A stretch of 64,000 bases of DNA, taken from positions 69,845,001 through 69,909,000 of the forward strand of contig CM045733.1 in the NCBI GenBank assembly GCA_024760905.1, given 5' to 3'. This DNA is from Plotosus lineatus (taxonomy: Eukaryota > Chordata > Actinopteri > Siluriformes > Plotosidae). The position numbers and the translations under genes were made by a program. The notes under the pieces are model-generated. The model did not search any database and was not told where the DNA came from. It worked only from the letters and a program-made list of their open reading frames with translations. Shown piece by piece: positions 38,039-51,300 of this stretch. Each line of letters starts with the position of its first letter. The stretch's first letter is position 1.

Positions 38039-40516
38039 GTTGTTGTTGTTGTTGTTGTTATAAATTTACTTTATAATGTTAATTTGTACTTTTTATTTAA
38101 ATTGGTTTGGTCTTTGGCAAGGTTTGGCATACGATGCAAATTGTGACAGCTGCTACACTGTTCAAGTACATTCTCATTACAAGTTGTCCACTCACACATC
38201 ACACCACAGTGAAACTGGCATACACTTTAATCTTATGTAAGTGCTTCTTACTCAGAACACATACACACTTGGACAATAATTTGGACTCACCATTACTCTA
38301 TCACTAGGAAATACAATATATTCCAATCAGAATCAACATTAAAAACATTATGACCACCGACAGGTGAAATCACATAGGGTTCCATCATGAGATTGCTCAT
38401 CAGATTGACACCTGCCAAGGACTGATATATTAGAGTCTTTTAATCTCCAAAACAGCAGGTCTTGTGGAGTTCTGATTCCTGGCATGCAGTGGTAAATACC
38501 TACCAAAGGTGGTTCAAGGAAGCTCAGTGAACTGGCAAGAGATGGCCTACGGTCACCACAAGTTAGTACATCTGGTCTGATCCCACAGAAGAGCTACTGT
38601 AGCACAAACTGCTAAAACTCTTAATGCTAGTGATGGTAGAAAGAATCGGTGTGTGTCACATATAGTAATAATGATTACTAGCATTCTACCAATACCAAGA
38701 TGGGTTCTTGGTTTACACAAGTAAGATTTAATTAACATCACAATCATAATCACTCAGGTAACTCAATTTACATTTGCGCAAGTGCCTTTTTTTTTTTTAC
38801 CTTATAGAAGCGAATGCCATTCTTCAAGCCCACTTTCAGAGATTCCTCCAGGCTAGGCTGCAGGGCGTAGCTCAATATCATGGCCATCAGCAAAAGAGAT
38901 GTAAAGAAGAGAGAGATGCAGAAGAAAGGAGTGAGGATGTTTTTCCAACGTGGAAACCGTGAGGCATCCAGTGAGTCCTGACACACTTTACCAGCGCAGA
39001 TGTTGATGCCCACAGATGTCAGCCCAACCACCATGAGCAGATTGGGTACAATGTGGATGTCGCTGCTATGCATCACCTGGGAGGATAAGTGAGAAAGGTG
39101 CAATAAATACATTCAGCAGGTTTGGAGACATACCTGTGATGTAGTGCATTTGACACCCAAAAAGAGTGTTCCAAATTGCCCGTAGGTGTGAGTGAGTCCG
39201 TATGTGACCTGGCGAACCAAACGGTAGATCATTGTGATCACAGCCATGACGATCCCTGTATGAGCATCATTCAAGCTTCAGGGATCGACGTCCATTCCTC
39301 ATGATTGGATGAAGACGTAGTTAGAGCAAACAAATAAACCTCCTGGGGGAGGTATGATACCAAACTGGAAAATGTGATTTTTCCATGGTGAAACTTGTTG
39401 ACCATTACAAAGCAATGATACCACATCAAAGATCATACACTTTTTTGTTTAAAAAAAAAGGGGGGGGGGCATATCATGAGATCCAATGCATTTGCAAAAC
39501 TCTTTTTTTAAATTAAATCTGATACTGTTTTTAGAGCTGCTGTTAAAAATGATTCTGCAACTTTTGACCAATCAGATTAGAAAATTCAGTAGCCCTTTTA
39601 AATAAGCCCGGGTGTAAATGATTTATGCTGAATTGATGGCTGGTATACCTGCTATTGTAGTGAGATTGCTTGGTGAAATTACTGCACCACATAACAGTAA
39701 GAACAGTATTTTTGTGATTTGATTTTAATTCTGCCAGCACGGTGGTGTAGTAGTTAGCATGGCCATCTCACAGCAAGAAGGTCCTGGGTTCGATTCCCAG
39801 TCTGGGTGTTTCTGTGTGGAGTTTGCATGTTCTCCCCATGCTTGTGTGGGTTTTCTCCGGGTACGCCGGTTTCCTCCCATAGTCCAAAAACAAGCACAGT
39901 GGATTAATTGGTTGTACCAAATCTCCCCTAGGTGTGAATGGTTGTGTGAGTGTTGGCCCTGCGATGGCCTGGCGAGCTGCCCAGGGTGTACCCTGCACAC
40001 GCCTGGAGTTGGCTGAGATGGGCACCAGCCTCCCCGTGACCCTGACTAGGATTAAGTGGTTCAGAAATTGAATGAATGAATGATTCTAATTCTGACTAAA
40101 AACTTTGGGTGTTGTATAATCTTCATAATTTATGCACAACAATTTACAACTGCAGTAAGTACGTAGTAAGTGGATGAACTAAACCTTGAACAGAACGTGT
40201 CCCTCAACAGTCTTAGCGATGAGCTGTATGCCTTAAGAATTTCATCCTATGCACTGCTGCAAAGAGCTTATGAAGGTACTTCAGAGAATCTATTTCTAGG
40301 AAGCATGGTGTGTGTTTTGTTTGTTTGCTTTTATTTTTATATATAAAACACAAAAGTCTAATTCAAAATTTGAACTGTACACATCCAAAACATCTTAAAT
40401 TATTAAACTGTAAAACATTCAATATCTTTACATGTATTGTTCTATGATTCTTTTGCCCAGTAAAATGAGCCTACAATAGAAGAAAAAGAAATAGTGTAAT
40501 CACAGATTAACAGCGA

Positions 40517-40560
<44 letters not shown>

Positions 40561-40789
40561 CAGGTAATACAAGTTGCCATATGTATGTGTTCGAATACTC
40601 TGCACTGCCATGTGAAGTAGGTCAATAAAAGCTTAGTACCTCAGCCCTGCGGAAAAGTTCTGTCTTGAGGAAGACTCCCATGGCGAAAGTGGCAGCTCCA
40701 GAGACCATGGCGCCCCATGACAGTAGCCACAGACCCTGGGCCAAACGTACCCTCCTCTGGAAGGGAAACTTCATTTTGAGTAGCGCCAT
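35001..40789 (-). CDS. rom1: Photoreceptor tetraspanin ROM1 (peripherin-2 family), five coding exons
   Basis: A structural tetraspanin of photoreceptor disc rims. ROM1 partners with peripherin-2 to curve the disc edge. Exons on the minus strand: 40789-40640, 39076-38801, 37242-37088, 36639-36393, 35240-35001. Together they are 1,068 nt (355 codons plus TAA), close to the family's 346-351. Residues 1-50 hold MALLKMKF and the first membrane helix. The second loop has Cys150 in TPGRCF, CCG at 165-167 and [12 protein letters not shown] with Cys213, 214 and 222. GLRYLQTS marks the last helix. The site aligned with peripherin's glycosylated Asn229 is Asp, as in ROM1, and human ROM1 is linked to CCDC88B. 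Both favour rom1, but the N-terminus looks peripherin-like, so a peripherin-2-like paralog remains possible. Splice-acceptor-like sites just upstream of the ATG suggest a 5' untranslated exon. Confidence 0.88.
37708..37998 (+). mobile_element. SINE family C copy with TTA-repeat tail
   Basis: It starts with the tRNA-like head GGGCCGGTGGGCTCATGATC, followed by GAGTTCAAATCCC, and contains CAGTATAAATGGGTACCAGT and GGGGATAAGCACCGGCCTG. It is bordered by (ATT)n runs at about 37,667-37,706 and 38,000-38,036, the second passing into (GTT)n. It lies in a rom1 intron. Confidence 0.78.
38343..38700 (+). mobile_element. Tc1-like transposase remnant
   Basis: This carries a degraded reading frame like the N-terminal helix-turn-helix of Tc1-type transposases ([20 protein letters not shown]). 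It is upstream of the rom1 exon 39076-38801 in plus coordinates, inside an intron. A related remnant occurs at about 41,850-42,060, sharing the block ATGCAGTG-TAA-TACCTACCAAAGG. Confidence 0.55.
39733..40082 (+). mobile_element. SINE family B, best-preserved copy
   Basis: A tRNA-like head (GCACGGTGGTGTAGTAGTTA and B-box GGTTCGATTCCCAG), a body with GTGTGGAGTTTGCATGTTCT and TTTCCTCCCATAGTCC, and a tail ending with GACTAGGATTAAGTGGTTC and an ATGA-rich end. It lies in rom1 intron 1. The shared tail with family A suggests a common 3' module. Confidence 0.85.
40520..40556. repeat. (TA)n microsatellite in rom1 intron 1
   Basis: About 36 nt of TA repeats, roughly 80 nt downstream of rom1 exon 1 on the gene's strand. 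Confidence 0.95.
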
Positions 40790-42913
40790 GCTAGAACAAA
40801 GAATGAACTGAAGAAATAAATAAATACAAAATCAGAGTTAAATTTTTCTTTTAAAAATTATTTTAACTAAATTATTAACAGCAAAGCTACTCAAGAGAAA
40901 AGTCAAGGTTCACAATTTAGGGCTGTGAATAATCCTCCCAAGTGGCTAACTCAAGTGTAATCTTTAAATCTATTATAATTTTTTTAAAAATAATAAACAA
41001 ATAAAAAAGAAAGAAAGGCATAATAGGTCCAACCATTCCAATTATAACCAGTGTTCTTATTTTGCTAAATGTTTATTTTGCTAAAAGGTAATTCATCCAA
41101 GCTTTCTTTTAGAAATAACTAAGAAACTCCACCCAATTATGTAGTTTCTTTTTGAAGAAACAGAAGATTTGAGATTACCTTCGAGGATTGCTTAGCGTCC
41201 TTCACTTGGGACTGAAAACAGTGCACTTACACTTCTACAGCCATTTTGATGAGACTCGGGAATATGATATGAAGTATTATGCCTGAAGTGTCATAATCTC
41301 TTGTGCTCAAAGCTGATCCTATTAAACGAACCAATAAGAATAGCCAATAGCAATTCAGACTCTTGCCCTTGAAGGCAGAACATGCCCTTGAAAGGCAAAG
41401 CCACAGAGAAGGAGCGAATGATAAACAAAACACATTATGTTGTGTATTGGAAGTATTCATAGGGAGAAGTTGGAGTAATGAGAGGGAAGACTGGAACAAT
41501 GACGGAGAATATTGTAAGAAAGCTACCAGTGTCGAAGAAAGACAGTATGCTTCTCCGGGTTTTGTACTAGTGTTTATTTCTCTATTACCATCAAATGTGA
41601 ATACAAGATGAGCTGAATTATTATTATTTTTTTTTACATATTAATAAATACAAATGCTAATTTCTCAGGTCACACAAGGTTCACAAAACCTATTTCAATT
41701 TTTTCATACTATCTTGGATAAACTAAACATTTCTTACATCCTTACATTTTTCCTCAATACTTATAAAACATTAAAGCTGTTAGAACCTCTGAGAGATTAA
41801 GTGAATATCAGTGATTATCTTTGTACAGTCGCACCTTTCAAGAGAAGGCTGTATTGAGCATAAGGTCAAAAGTCAGGTGTGGAAGCTGATGTGTTAAAAG
41901 CAGGAAAATTTGAGCAGGATTAACAGTGTGTGACTACCAAACGCCACATTGTGATGGCTAAACAACGGGGTCCATTCATCTCCAAAATGACAGGACTTGG
42001 GATGTTCTTGGTATGCAGTGATAAGTACCTACCAAAGGAGGTCTGAAGAAGGACAACTAGTCAGTTTGCAAGAGTATTATGCGTGCCCAAGGCTCACTGA
42101 GCAAAGCTGGTAATGTCTGCTCAGTGTAGCTACTGAGTACACATGTATCAATCACCGATTTGAAAAAAAAAAAAAAAGAGACTACATTACATCTTATTGT
42201 TTGAATTTCAAGCCACGTAGCAGCCATCTTGGTGAGACCACCCTGCTTTGAGATCTCCAAATGGAGCCGTTGAAAACCAACACAGCTCAAAAACCATGAA
42301 AATGTTACTGCTGACCATCATCAGAATTCCTTCAATCCACTTAACTTTACTAATATTTAATATTGATGTTTGTAATTAATTCAAACAATAAACCCCTGAA
42401 AAAGGGGAAAAGCCAAAAGGAAAAGAAGAAGGTGTTTAAAATTAACTCTACAGTTTGGGTGTAATTATTCCCATTTCCCTCATCTTTCTGTCAGCTATTT
42501 TAACAGTAAGGTGAACTCAACAAGAAGGCGCAAGTCTGGCTTCAGGTTTTGACACATGCAAACAATGGAATACACGATCCAGTCATTGTCTGAGCTCAGT
42601 GGTTCACACAGGTGGAAGATCTGACCATTGCTTGGATGAAGTGATAAAGTAACCCACTCTGGCCCTCTGCAAATAAGATTGGATATACCTGGACTAAGCG
42701 CAGACCAGTGGGGTGTTGCTAATGTTCGCTGCACTCATGGTTCATGCACTAATTTACTCATGGAAAAGCTCTATAGCAGTTGTTCTCAATTCAGTCTTCG
42801 TGGTATTTCAAACATGGTTATGATTTAAAAAACATTACACCAGTGGAAATCCCAATCTGTTATTATTAAAACAAGGCCAATTATGCAAAAAAAAAAAAAA
42901 CAAAACAAACAAA

Positions 42914-42979
<66 letters not shown>

Positions 42980-43289
42980 TTATTTGCATATTATGTGTAT
43001 ACATACTGTATATGCTAATTTATTCTCACCTTTAATGCTGCCCTTATCTGTACATAACTGCTTCTAACTGTACATACTGCACATACTGTATACTGCACTT
43101 GCTGCTCTCTGCACTTCTGACTAATACACTAAACTAAACTATTTCATTACCCTGTACATCTTCTTCTTCTTCTTCTGTGTAATGACAAAGTTTAATCTAA
43201 TGTAATCTAATCTAAAATGATAAATTTACACATATATTTCAATTTTTATAGAGTATTTTGTAGCATGTAACTATATAAGTAGGGAGATC
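40790..43289. other. Upstream region of rom1, no further gene seen
   Basis: This should contain the rom1 promoter and an upstream non-coding exon. I cannot place either. A Tc1-like remnant lies at 41,850-42,060 and a (TA)n tract at about 42,920-42,975. Short open frames here have no family resemblance. Confidence 0.45.
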
Positions 43290-43977
43290 AGTCTGTTGGG
43301 TTTTTACACACAAGCCCAGTGGCTCATCAGGCCGATGCTTATCCCCAGTTTTCGTAGCGTGAAGCAACTAGGAGTACAACTCCTCCTGGATGGGACGCTA
43401 GTCCATCACAGGTTACCTTCCCAGTATATTTTTACTGGTACCCATTTATACTGCTGGGTGAACAGAGGCACGTTTGTGGTTGATACCTTGCCCAGGGGTC
43501 TTAGCACAGTGGGGGTCTTAGTGGGATTTGAGCTCACAACCTCCAAAACATGAGCCCAACAGTCTAACCACTACACCACCGGCCCCAACTATATAAGTAA
43601 TAAGCAAGTAAATATTCACACACTTTTTGAACTGCTTAATCCTACTAAGCTAGTAATCCAGGGGAAGCCTGGAGCCTATTTCAGCCGATACTGGAACATC
43701 CTGAACAGTGTGCCAGACCATCGCAGGGTAACACACATAAGGAATCACATTCACATCCACAACTAAGGGAAATTTGCAACAGCCAATTAGCCTAATGTGC
43801 ATGTCTTTGGCTGGTGGGAGGAAACTGAAGTATCCAGAGGAAACTCACAAAAGCATGGAAAAGACATGTAAACTCCATACAGAAATGCTAAAACCTAGAA
43901 CTCGAATCAAGGAGCTTCTTATGTGGAACAGAAATCTTAACCATTGCAGTGAACATGCCAAGCAAGGAAAATATATA

Positions 43978-44721
43978 CAGTAAGCTCTTGCCCATTCGCG
44001 GTTCAGCGGTCATGGCCCCGCATACTCACGGATTAGCGGCAAACCCGGAAGTTACTGAAACGTGATTCGAATTTAGCCAGTGGATGAGAGCTTTTGTTTC
44101 TCCCTCCTGTTGATTGGTTGCAGATGATGTGTACACCTCTTTTTTGCTCCTTGCGCACAAGTCATCAACGTGAATGCTTGATTTGTGAATTCACTTTTTT
44201 TAATGTGTTTTTAATTATTATTTCCAACTGAGTACAACTCCTCCTGGATGGGACGCTAGTCCATCACAGGTTACCTTCCCAGTATATTTTTATTGGTACC
44301 CTTTATACTGCTGGGTGAACAGAGGCACACTTGTACTTAAGACCTTGCCCAGGGGTCTCTTACTCGTAAAAAGAGGAGCTGCAAAGCCATCAGCATGTTT
44401 CTGCCCTTGCTGAAGGTTGTGTCAGGAAGGACATCCGATGTAAAAACCTCTGCCAAATCAAATACAAATCATTAATATGACTTCCTTTAAGATGGAGGCA
44501 GATGATTCGCTGTGGCAACCCCTGAAGGGAACATCCGAAAGGAAAAGAAGAGGAAGATTACTGTAGTAATGAGTAAGAGTGTCTGTAGAATGGGTTTAAG
44601 AATCATATTTTACTGAATGTGATATCATACATAGGTTTTAAAATTGCGTCTATAATTCACAGATTTTCAGGCTCCGCGGGAAGGGGCAGACCAAAACCAC
44701 TGTGAATAACGAGGCCTACTA
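43978..44721. mobile_element. DNA-transposon-like element, non-autonomous
   Basis: The left end CAGTAAGCTCTTGCCCATTC and the right end, read in reverse as AGTAGGCCTCGTTATTCACA, are imperfect inverted repeats of the type found in Tigger-like elements. The interior contains a SINE family C fragment (44,228-44,360) and a SINE family A scrap. (TA)n tracts follow at 44,724-44,790 and 44,857-44,914. Confidence 0.5.
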
Positions 44722-44739
44722 TACATATATATATATATA

Positions 44740-44798
<59 letters not shown>

Positions 44799-44847
44799 GT
44801 CATTTATTTTTAAGTAAATGTTTTATTTATTATTCTTAATTTAAAAA

Positions 44848-44918
<71 letters not shown>

Positions 44919-45328
44919 GTCCTGTAAATTAAGTCAGTTCCAGGAAAACTGATACTAATTTTCTACTATGAAGGAATAACTATAGTATCATCAGTTCAAG
45001 ATCCTGTCTAATAAAGAACACTGTTTTTAATGAGATGAATCTTATGTGCACAATATTATTATTACTAATCAAGAATTATAAAGCACCCTAATGCTTATCT
45101 GTTCCAGTCATTCTCTTCTAGTTCTCTCTGTAACTGTCTATCCTTTGACTGGGAAGGAACTTGGACTGAAAATTATCCAGCATTTATTGTGCTGTAAGAT
45201 AGGTAACATCATCAGGTTCCTGCTGTTCAGTTCTTGTACACCCCTCTGTTCTCTGATCTCGTGTTTCTTTAATCTCCTCTAGACTGTACTCATTAGATAT
45301 AACATCACCAGGCCTTTGAGCCAGGATT

Positions 45329-48300
45329 CTAATCGAGTTCTGCGTTTAAACCTAAAGGATGCATTGGGATCAGGGGGACATGCTCTTCGGCCTTTGCATC
45401 TGGTATCTTCTTGTAGATGTCAGAGTTACTATCTTGAGCAATAGAATGAAGATTGGAATCCAGTTCCTTGGGAAGTAGGGGGGTATTTATATCACTTTTC
45501 TCTAATCCACTCCAACGTTGTTGACTTTCTGGCCAAGACAAAATTGCCGTCATGTGCTCCTGCCTGTCAGCCGAAGCTCCCTGCCCAGACGGTAACCTGC
45601 CTGATGCTGTATCATCCCTTTTACTCACAGATGATTGGTTGTCCTTGAGTCCTAAGGTTCGATTTGATTTGTCAGTGTCCAGTTGACTATATGGTGAGGA
45701 GGAGGAAAATAAGTATTTCACAAAATCTTCGGAGTCACAATGCTTGGACAAAAGCTCCTTAATCAAGTTGGGAATCTGAAGCTGGAAAAGAAAGACATGG
45801 CAAAATCAACAGTGGCCAGGGATAAAGAGCAATATATAACTGTTACACAAATGTAATCACACTGTATACAGTGATCTAGATAGATTCGCCCTTCCTCTTC
45901 AAACATTTCAATTGTTCTGCTCACATTGTTTTCCAGTGAGATGATTGTATTTTTGGGTCTATCCAATTTTTTTGGGTTCGCTCTGAAATCATGTAAGAGT
46001 GAGCATTCAACTATGAGTTCATGCAGTCCACCGCACCACAAAAGAAGTGTTATTTGGTCAACTATTAACCATGACAGTGTACTTCATGTATGTATATACG
46101 TACTGTATCTTAATTATTAATGTGGCCTTTGTACACCAGCAGTGTGATAGTACATTTTAAAATGTCAGACAGGCATTATCAGCCTATGTAAACTAAGACA
46201 TAATGGGGCATGCTGTGCACAAAAATAATTAATGAACAGGGTGGTGTGATGAGGCCTGACATAAATTTACCATCCTGAAGGTAATTGTTTTTATCTGATT
46301 TCAAAGTGCCTCGTAAATAAGAACTACATACCAACACTAATAATATTTATTCATTAGAAAATCAAAAATTATAATGCTTTAAATTTGTCGTGCTGCGAAA
46401 AGGTTTTTTTCGAAGTGGTAATCATGTAGCGTGTATATGTATACTGTATCAGCTCCACTGCAGAATACTGTTCTGTATTGACTATACTGTACTTTTGTTT
46501 TGTCTGTGTCTCACCACAAACTGAAGTTTTTGCTCCAGGACACTGTTTGCTTGTTCACAGCTTGTATAGCTCTCCTGAAGCCTATGAGAGAATAAGACTT
46601 CAATTTTAAACACTTATTTCTAAAAATAATCAAGAATTATTAGTCTGAAAAAAAAAAACCTTGCAGTATTACCAGTATATGCCAAAGTATCATGAGTATA
46701 GTATTTTTTCTGAATCATGACACTTCATTCATTCATTCACTTTCTATGCCGCTTGATCCTAGTTATGGTTGCGAGGAGTCTGGCACACATCTCTGCCAAC
46801 TCTAGGCGAATGCAGGGTACACTGAGGACAGTTTGCCAGGCCATCGCAGGGCCAACACTCACTCTCAGATCGAAGGGAAATTTGGAACAGCCAACTTTGC
46901 ATGTTTTAGGACTGTAGGAGGAAACCAGAGTACCTGGAGGAAACCCACACAAGCACGGAAAGAACATGCAAACTCCACATTGAAATGCCTGAGCTGGGCG
47001 TGCTGTAAGGCGGTCGTGCTAACCAGGTCATCACCATTCTGCACTCAATACATTCCGATTATAATAAATATTTTATAAGCCCACCCATATTCACAGTACA
47101 ACAATTGTTTCTTAAGAATGAGGTGGATGTCACTGAATGGTCCCCCAGACAAAATACTGACTATTCAATTCAGTGATATTCAAACCTGGCCTAAGGTGAA
47201 TAATTGTTTTAGTATATACTACACAGGAACCTTCAAAGCAAAGTCAACTAAAATGCGCATAGACTATTTTTACACATTTGTTTGTATTAGGCGGTATCGC
47301 AACTGACACCAGAGCTTTTGAGACAAAACACGGCTTATCCAGACTTTCGATCTTTCAAGTAAGCAAGTGAATGTTGAGTACTAAACAAGTATTCAAGGCG
47401 CACTTACTTACTTGACAGATCATAAGTCCAGACAGTGTTGACTCTAATAGGCTCCAGCCTTCCAGTGACCTGAACAGGATTAACTGGCTATGCAAATAAG
47501 TGAGAATGAGTGTGCATTACATTGTCATTTCATTCTTTTTCCAATTATTTCCGATTAATTAGATGGATGGATGGATGGATGGATGGACACTTTATTAATC
47601 CCAGAGAGAATTTAGCAATTTACCAGCAGCATTGCAGTAAAACACCTCACACTTATTCTATAAAAAAAACCCACAAAGCAAAATTTTGCTCCACTCATTT
47701 CTATGTCCTCTCACAGACGTTAACAGGAAAATGTTCATAATAGGTAAATGATTATCATAGTAGGTTTGCTGTACTGTTTATCAATTGGACATACAATATA
47801 TTAATTGTATAGGGGGGTAGGAATCCCAGTGTACAAGTATATGGTTTTCTGCTATGAAAAGTATTTCACCCTTAATATTTATTCCCTGTGCATATGTAAT
47901 AGAACTATTACCTAATACATAATTTTGTGGCGATTTTTAAAGAAATTTTTAAGAAATTTTGTTTTCATTCACAATCCAACTGTTGTAAATTTATAGATAC
48001 TGCGACTCTAATATCCAACCTTTTGCATTTCTCTTTAACAGAGTATAATTCAGTCTTGGTACATTGAAGCTCAGCTTCCATATTTTCAATGCATGAAACC
48101 ATCTGCAGCAAATTCTCATGCAGGTCCTTGTTGTAGTGCTCCAGCAATCTGCAAGACATCATGGGTGTGTTGTTAGGGTTGAAAAAACCTACATCAGATT
48201 CTTTATAAGTCCAAGCGACTCAGGGTTTATTAATAGAGATAACTGCTGTCCTTTAATCTGACAAAGCAGACTGTGGCATACAACTGTATGGCAACTGGAC

Positions 48301-51300
48301 TTTGACAACTGGACTTTGGACAACTATTCCAAAAAAGTGCATCCCATGTACGACTCATCCTCTGTGACTCATCCTTGAATACGATTAAAAAACTACTTAT
48401 CACACCTACATCACACCTCCACTAACTGACTACAGCTCTCATTGGGAACCATGGCTCTACCTATGTCTCTGGGCTGAGAAATCATTTTTTTTTTTCCCAT
48501 TAAAATATATATCAAAACCAGTACAGTAGTTACCAAGCAAATAAATGTTATTGTAAGAATCAACTATTCATGGTATACCGTTTTAAGGACCAGCTGTATG
48601 AGGACCAATTGTCTGAAGAACAGGTGAGCGTCTGTGATAAACAGTAGCTTGTAAAAGTTCCCCAACATTTTTTTCTATTTTGTTGCATTATACTTTTTTG
48701 TACTGGAGTTTATGTAATGGACCTACACATAATAATCCAAATTGGTAAAGTACAAAGAAAAAAAGTATTTTTATCTGTTTTAATGTTCATAGCACCCATT
48801 TAAGAACATAATTGTCCTAGGAGAATTGGGAATTGTCCTACGGGAGATGCCAATTGCAATCTCTACTAGTAGAATTGGCAATTCTCCTCATAGAGATTGC
48901 GATTGGCATCTCTCCTAGGGGAGATTGCAGTTGGCATCTGTACTAGGAGAACTACCAAATCTACTGAATTGCCATCTCTACTGTGACAGTCACAGAGCAG
49001 ACAATTTATCTTTAATCAAAGATAAAATGTTAAAAGTAACCATGAAGATGTTGGGAAGCTCCACAGTGATGTATTCGTCCACACTTCATATTGCTGGGCT
49101 GTACTGAAGTGTCAGAAAACAACATAAAAGGCACAGAAACAAATAGGAAATTATGTTTGGAGTTTGCCAAAAAGCCTGTGAGAGATTCTCCCACAAACAT
49201 GTGAAAGAAGGGGTGCTTTGGTCAGGTGTGACAAAACTTTTACTTTTTGCCCATTAAGGAAAATATTATTTTGGTGCAAACCCATCACCTCTCAGTACCC
49301 AAAGACAACCATGTCCATGGTGAAGCATGGTGCTGACCATATCATGCTTTGGGAATATTTTTCCATCGGAAGGGACTGGGAAACTGGTCAAGGAATGATG
49401 GATGGTGTTAAATACAGGCAGATTGTTGAGAAAGAGAAATTCTTGAAGGATATCTTGGATAAATATTTTATTTTGTAAATCAACTGGTAAACTCCTACTA
49501 ACCATTTTAATTCCAAGTTTTTATGCAACAAAATTGGGGAAATGTCAGGGATGTGAATGCTTCTACAACTACTGTAACTACTGTTAATCTGCTTTAACAT
49601 CATAAAGAACGGCAAAAGAAAATCAATTTTGTTTGTAGCTTTCTGGCTGGCAAAATATAGAGTAGGGAATGTAAACCAATACTGGAATAAGGAAAATCAA
49701 TAGGGTTAACTCTTACAGCACATAGAAAATAAAAACACACTCACTCAGCTCTGGCTGTGTTACTCATATCATCCTGGGTATGGAGGAAGATCGCATGAAG
49801 AGGGTGACAGATAAGGAGAAAATAGATTTTAAAAGCCAAGTGCTTCTGGATAGTTCATTGATTCATAATGATTCACTGAACCCAAACTAATAAAGAGATA
49901 TGGACTGTTTGATGATGTTCCCTCTTTTCTCTTGGAATGAACTGCAAACTGCAAAGTGAATACTAGAAAACTGCGAATGATGCATAAATAAATAACTGGC
50001 CCATTCTCAAACATTTATCTCAGGCATAAAAACATCCCATGCTTCCATAAATATTAACATAAGAAAAACATTTTAAAAAGTATTTAGAAGGGTTTAGTAG
50101 ATCTGAGAATTGAGTTTTAATTGTACATAATACTGTACGTATTACAAAATCTGAAATAAATATATGTATAATGTGTCTTTAAATGAAATATTTCATAAAA
50201 AAGTATTTGAAGTAATAATGATTCATGTAGAGTATAATATATCCTGTATATCATTTTCAAACTCACCCTTTGTAATTGTTTGCAGTGTCTCCTGAAGCCC
50301 CTGTAGTAGTGCTTGTTGGTATTCTCCAAGTTAGGAGCAGTCACTGATGAAGGTGTTTTTGTGAACTCCATGCGTAGTCCTGATAAGACTTTCTGTTCAG
50401 CATTAGGATTGCTACTGCACATGCCACAGCCATTACCAAAAGCTAGTTTGCTTTTAGCTTGGTGGTACTTCTTCTGCAGGATTGACTCAGAATTGGTTCT
50501 GGTACTTTCACTGAAGAGCTGGCTGTATTTTCTCTGGTGCTGTTTGTGTGAGGCGGCCCTATAATTTTCAGGAGTAAAGTGCTGCGGCTTTTGCCTGCAT
50601 CGGTGCTGATGCTGATTTGGTGTGCCTGAAGAGTTCCTACTTTGACATTTCTGACTGTGATTATCGGAATCTGTTCTTTCTTTTACACTGTCTGCATTCA
50701 CAGGTTGGACACTGTGCTTCTTGTATGACTTCTGAATAAGTACTGGTTCCTGGTTGCATGTTTTATCATGTTGCTTTTGGTTTCCATTGGGCAACTTAAA
50801 AGATGTTGGTGTAGTGATGGGACTGATTCTGAAAGAGCTGAGTCTTAATGGGCTGATCACCTGCCTAGTAATCTCATCTAGAAAGGCAGAGAACTCAAGC
50901 CTCTCCTTTACAAAGTTATTTTTCAATGCCGCCACAGACCTCTGCTCATGAGGACCAGTACTCCGTCTCTTGGCGGACAGTGCTTCCATGGACTTGGCTT
51001 TTCGGAAGTTTCTCTGCTTCAGCCCTTCATCTCTTTTTTTAAGAATACCCTTACTAGGCAGCTGAAAAGATGAGACTGCTCTCTTAGGTCCTGTCATATT
51101 TAATAGTTCAGCCATCTTATCGTTGACCTGAAGATTTTGTTCCAGGCTGGTGGTCTTGTGAAGTTGGTTGAGCGCCAATGGGTGTGATCTCCCATGTCCC
51201 CGATGGTTGTGTTCCTGGCTTGCACTCTGCACAAGCCCCTCTACACTTTTACTCTTGCATTTGTATAGTGATGACTTCCTCAATCCTAGATCTGAGACCT

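Noticed and set aside
45840..46041. Minus-strand frame with NPKKLDRPKNTIISLENN as an extra exon of the unnamed gene
   Set aside because: Its acceptor phase does not fit the preceding exon and no donor gives the phase needed by the last exon. The flanking exons join directly in phase without it.
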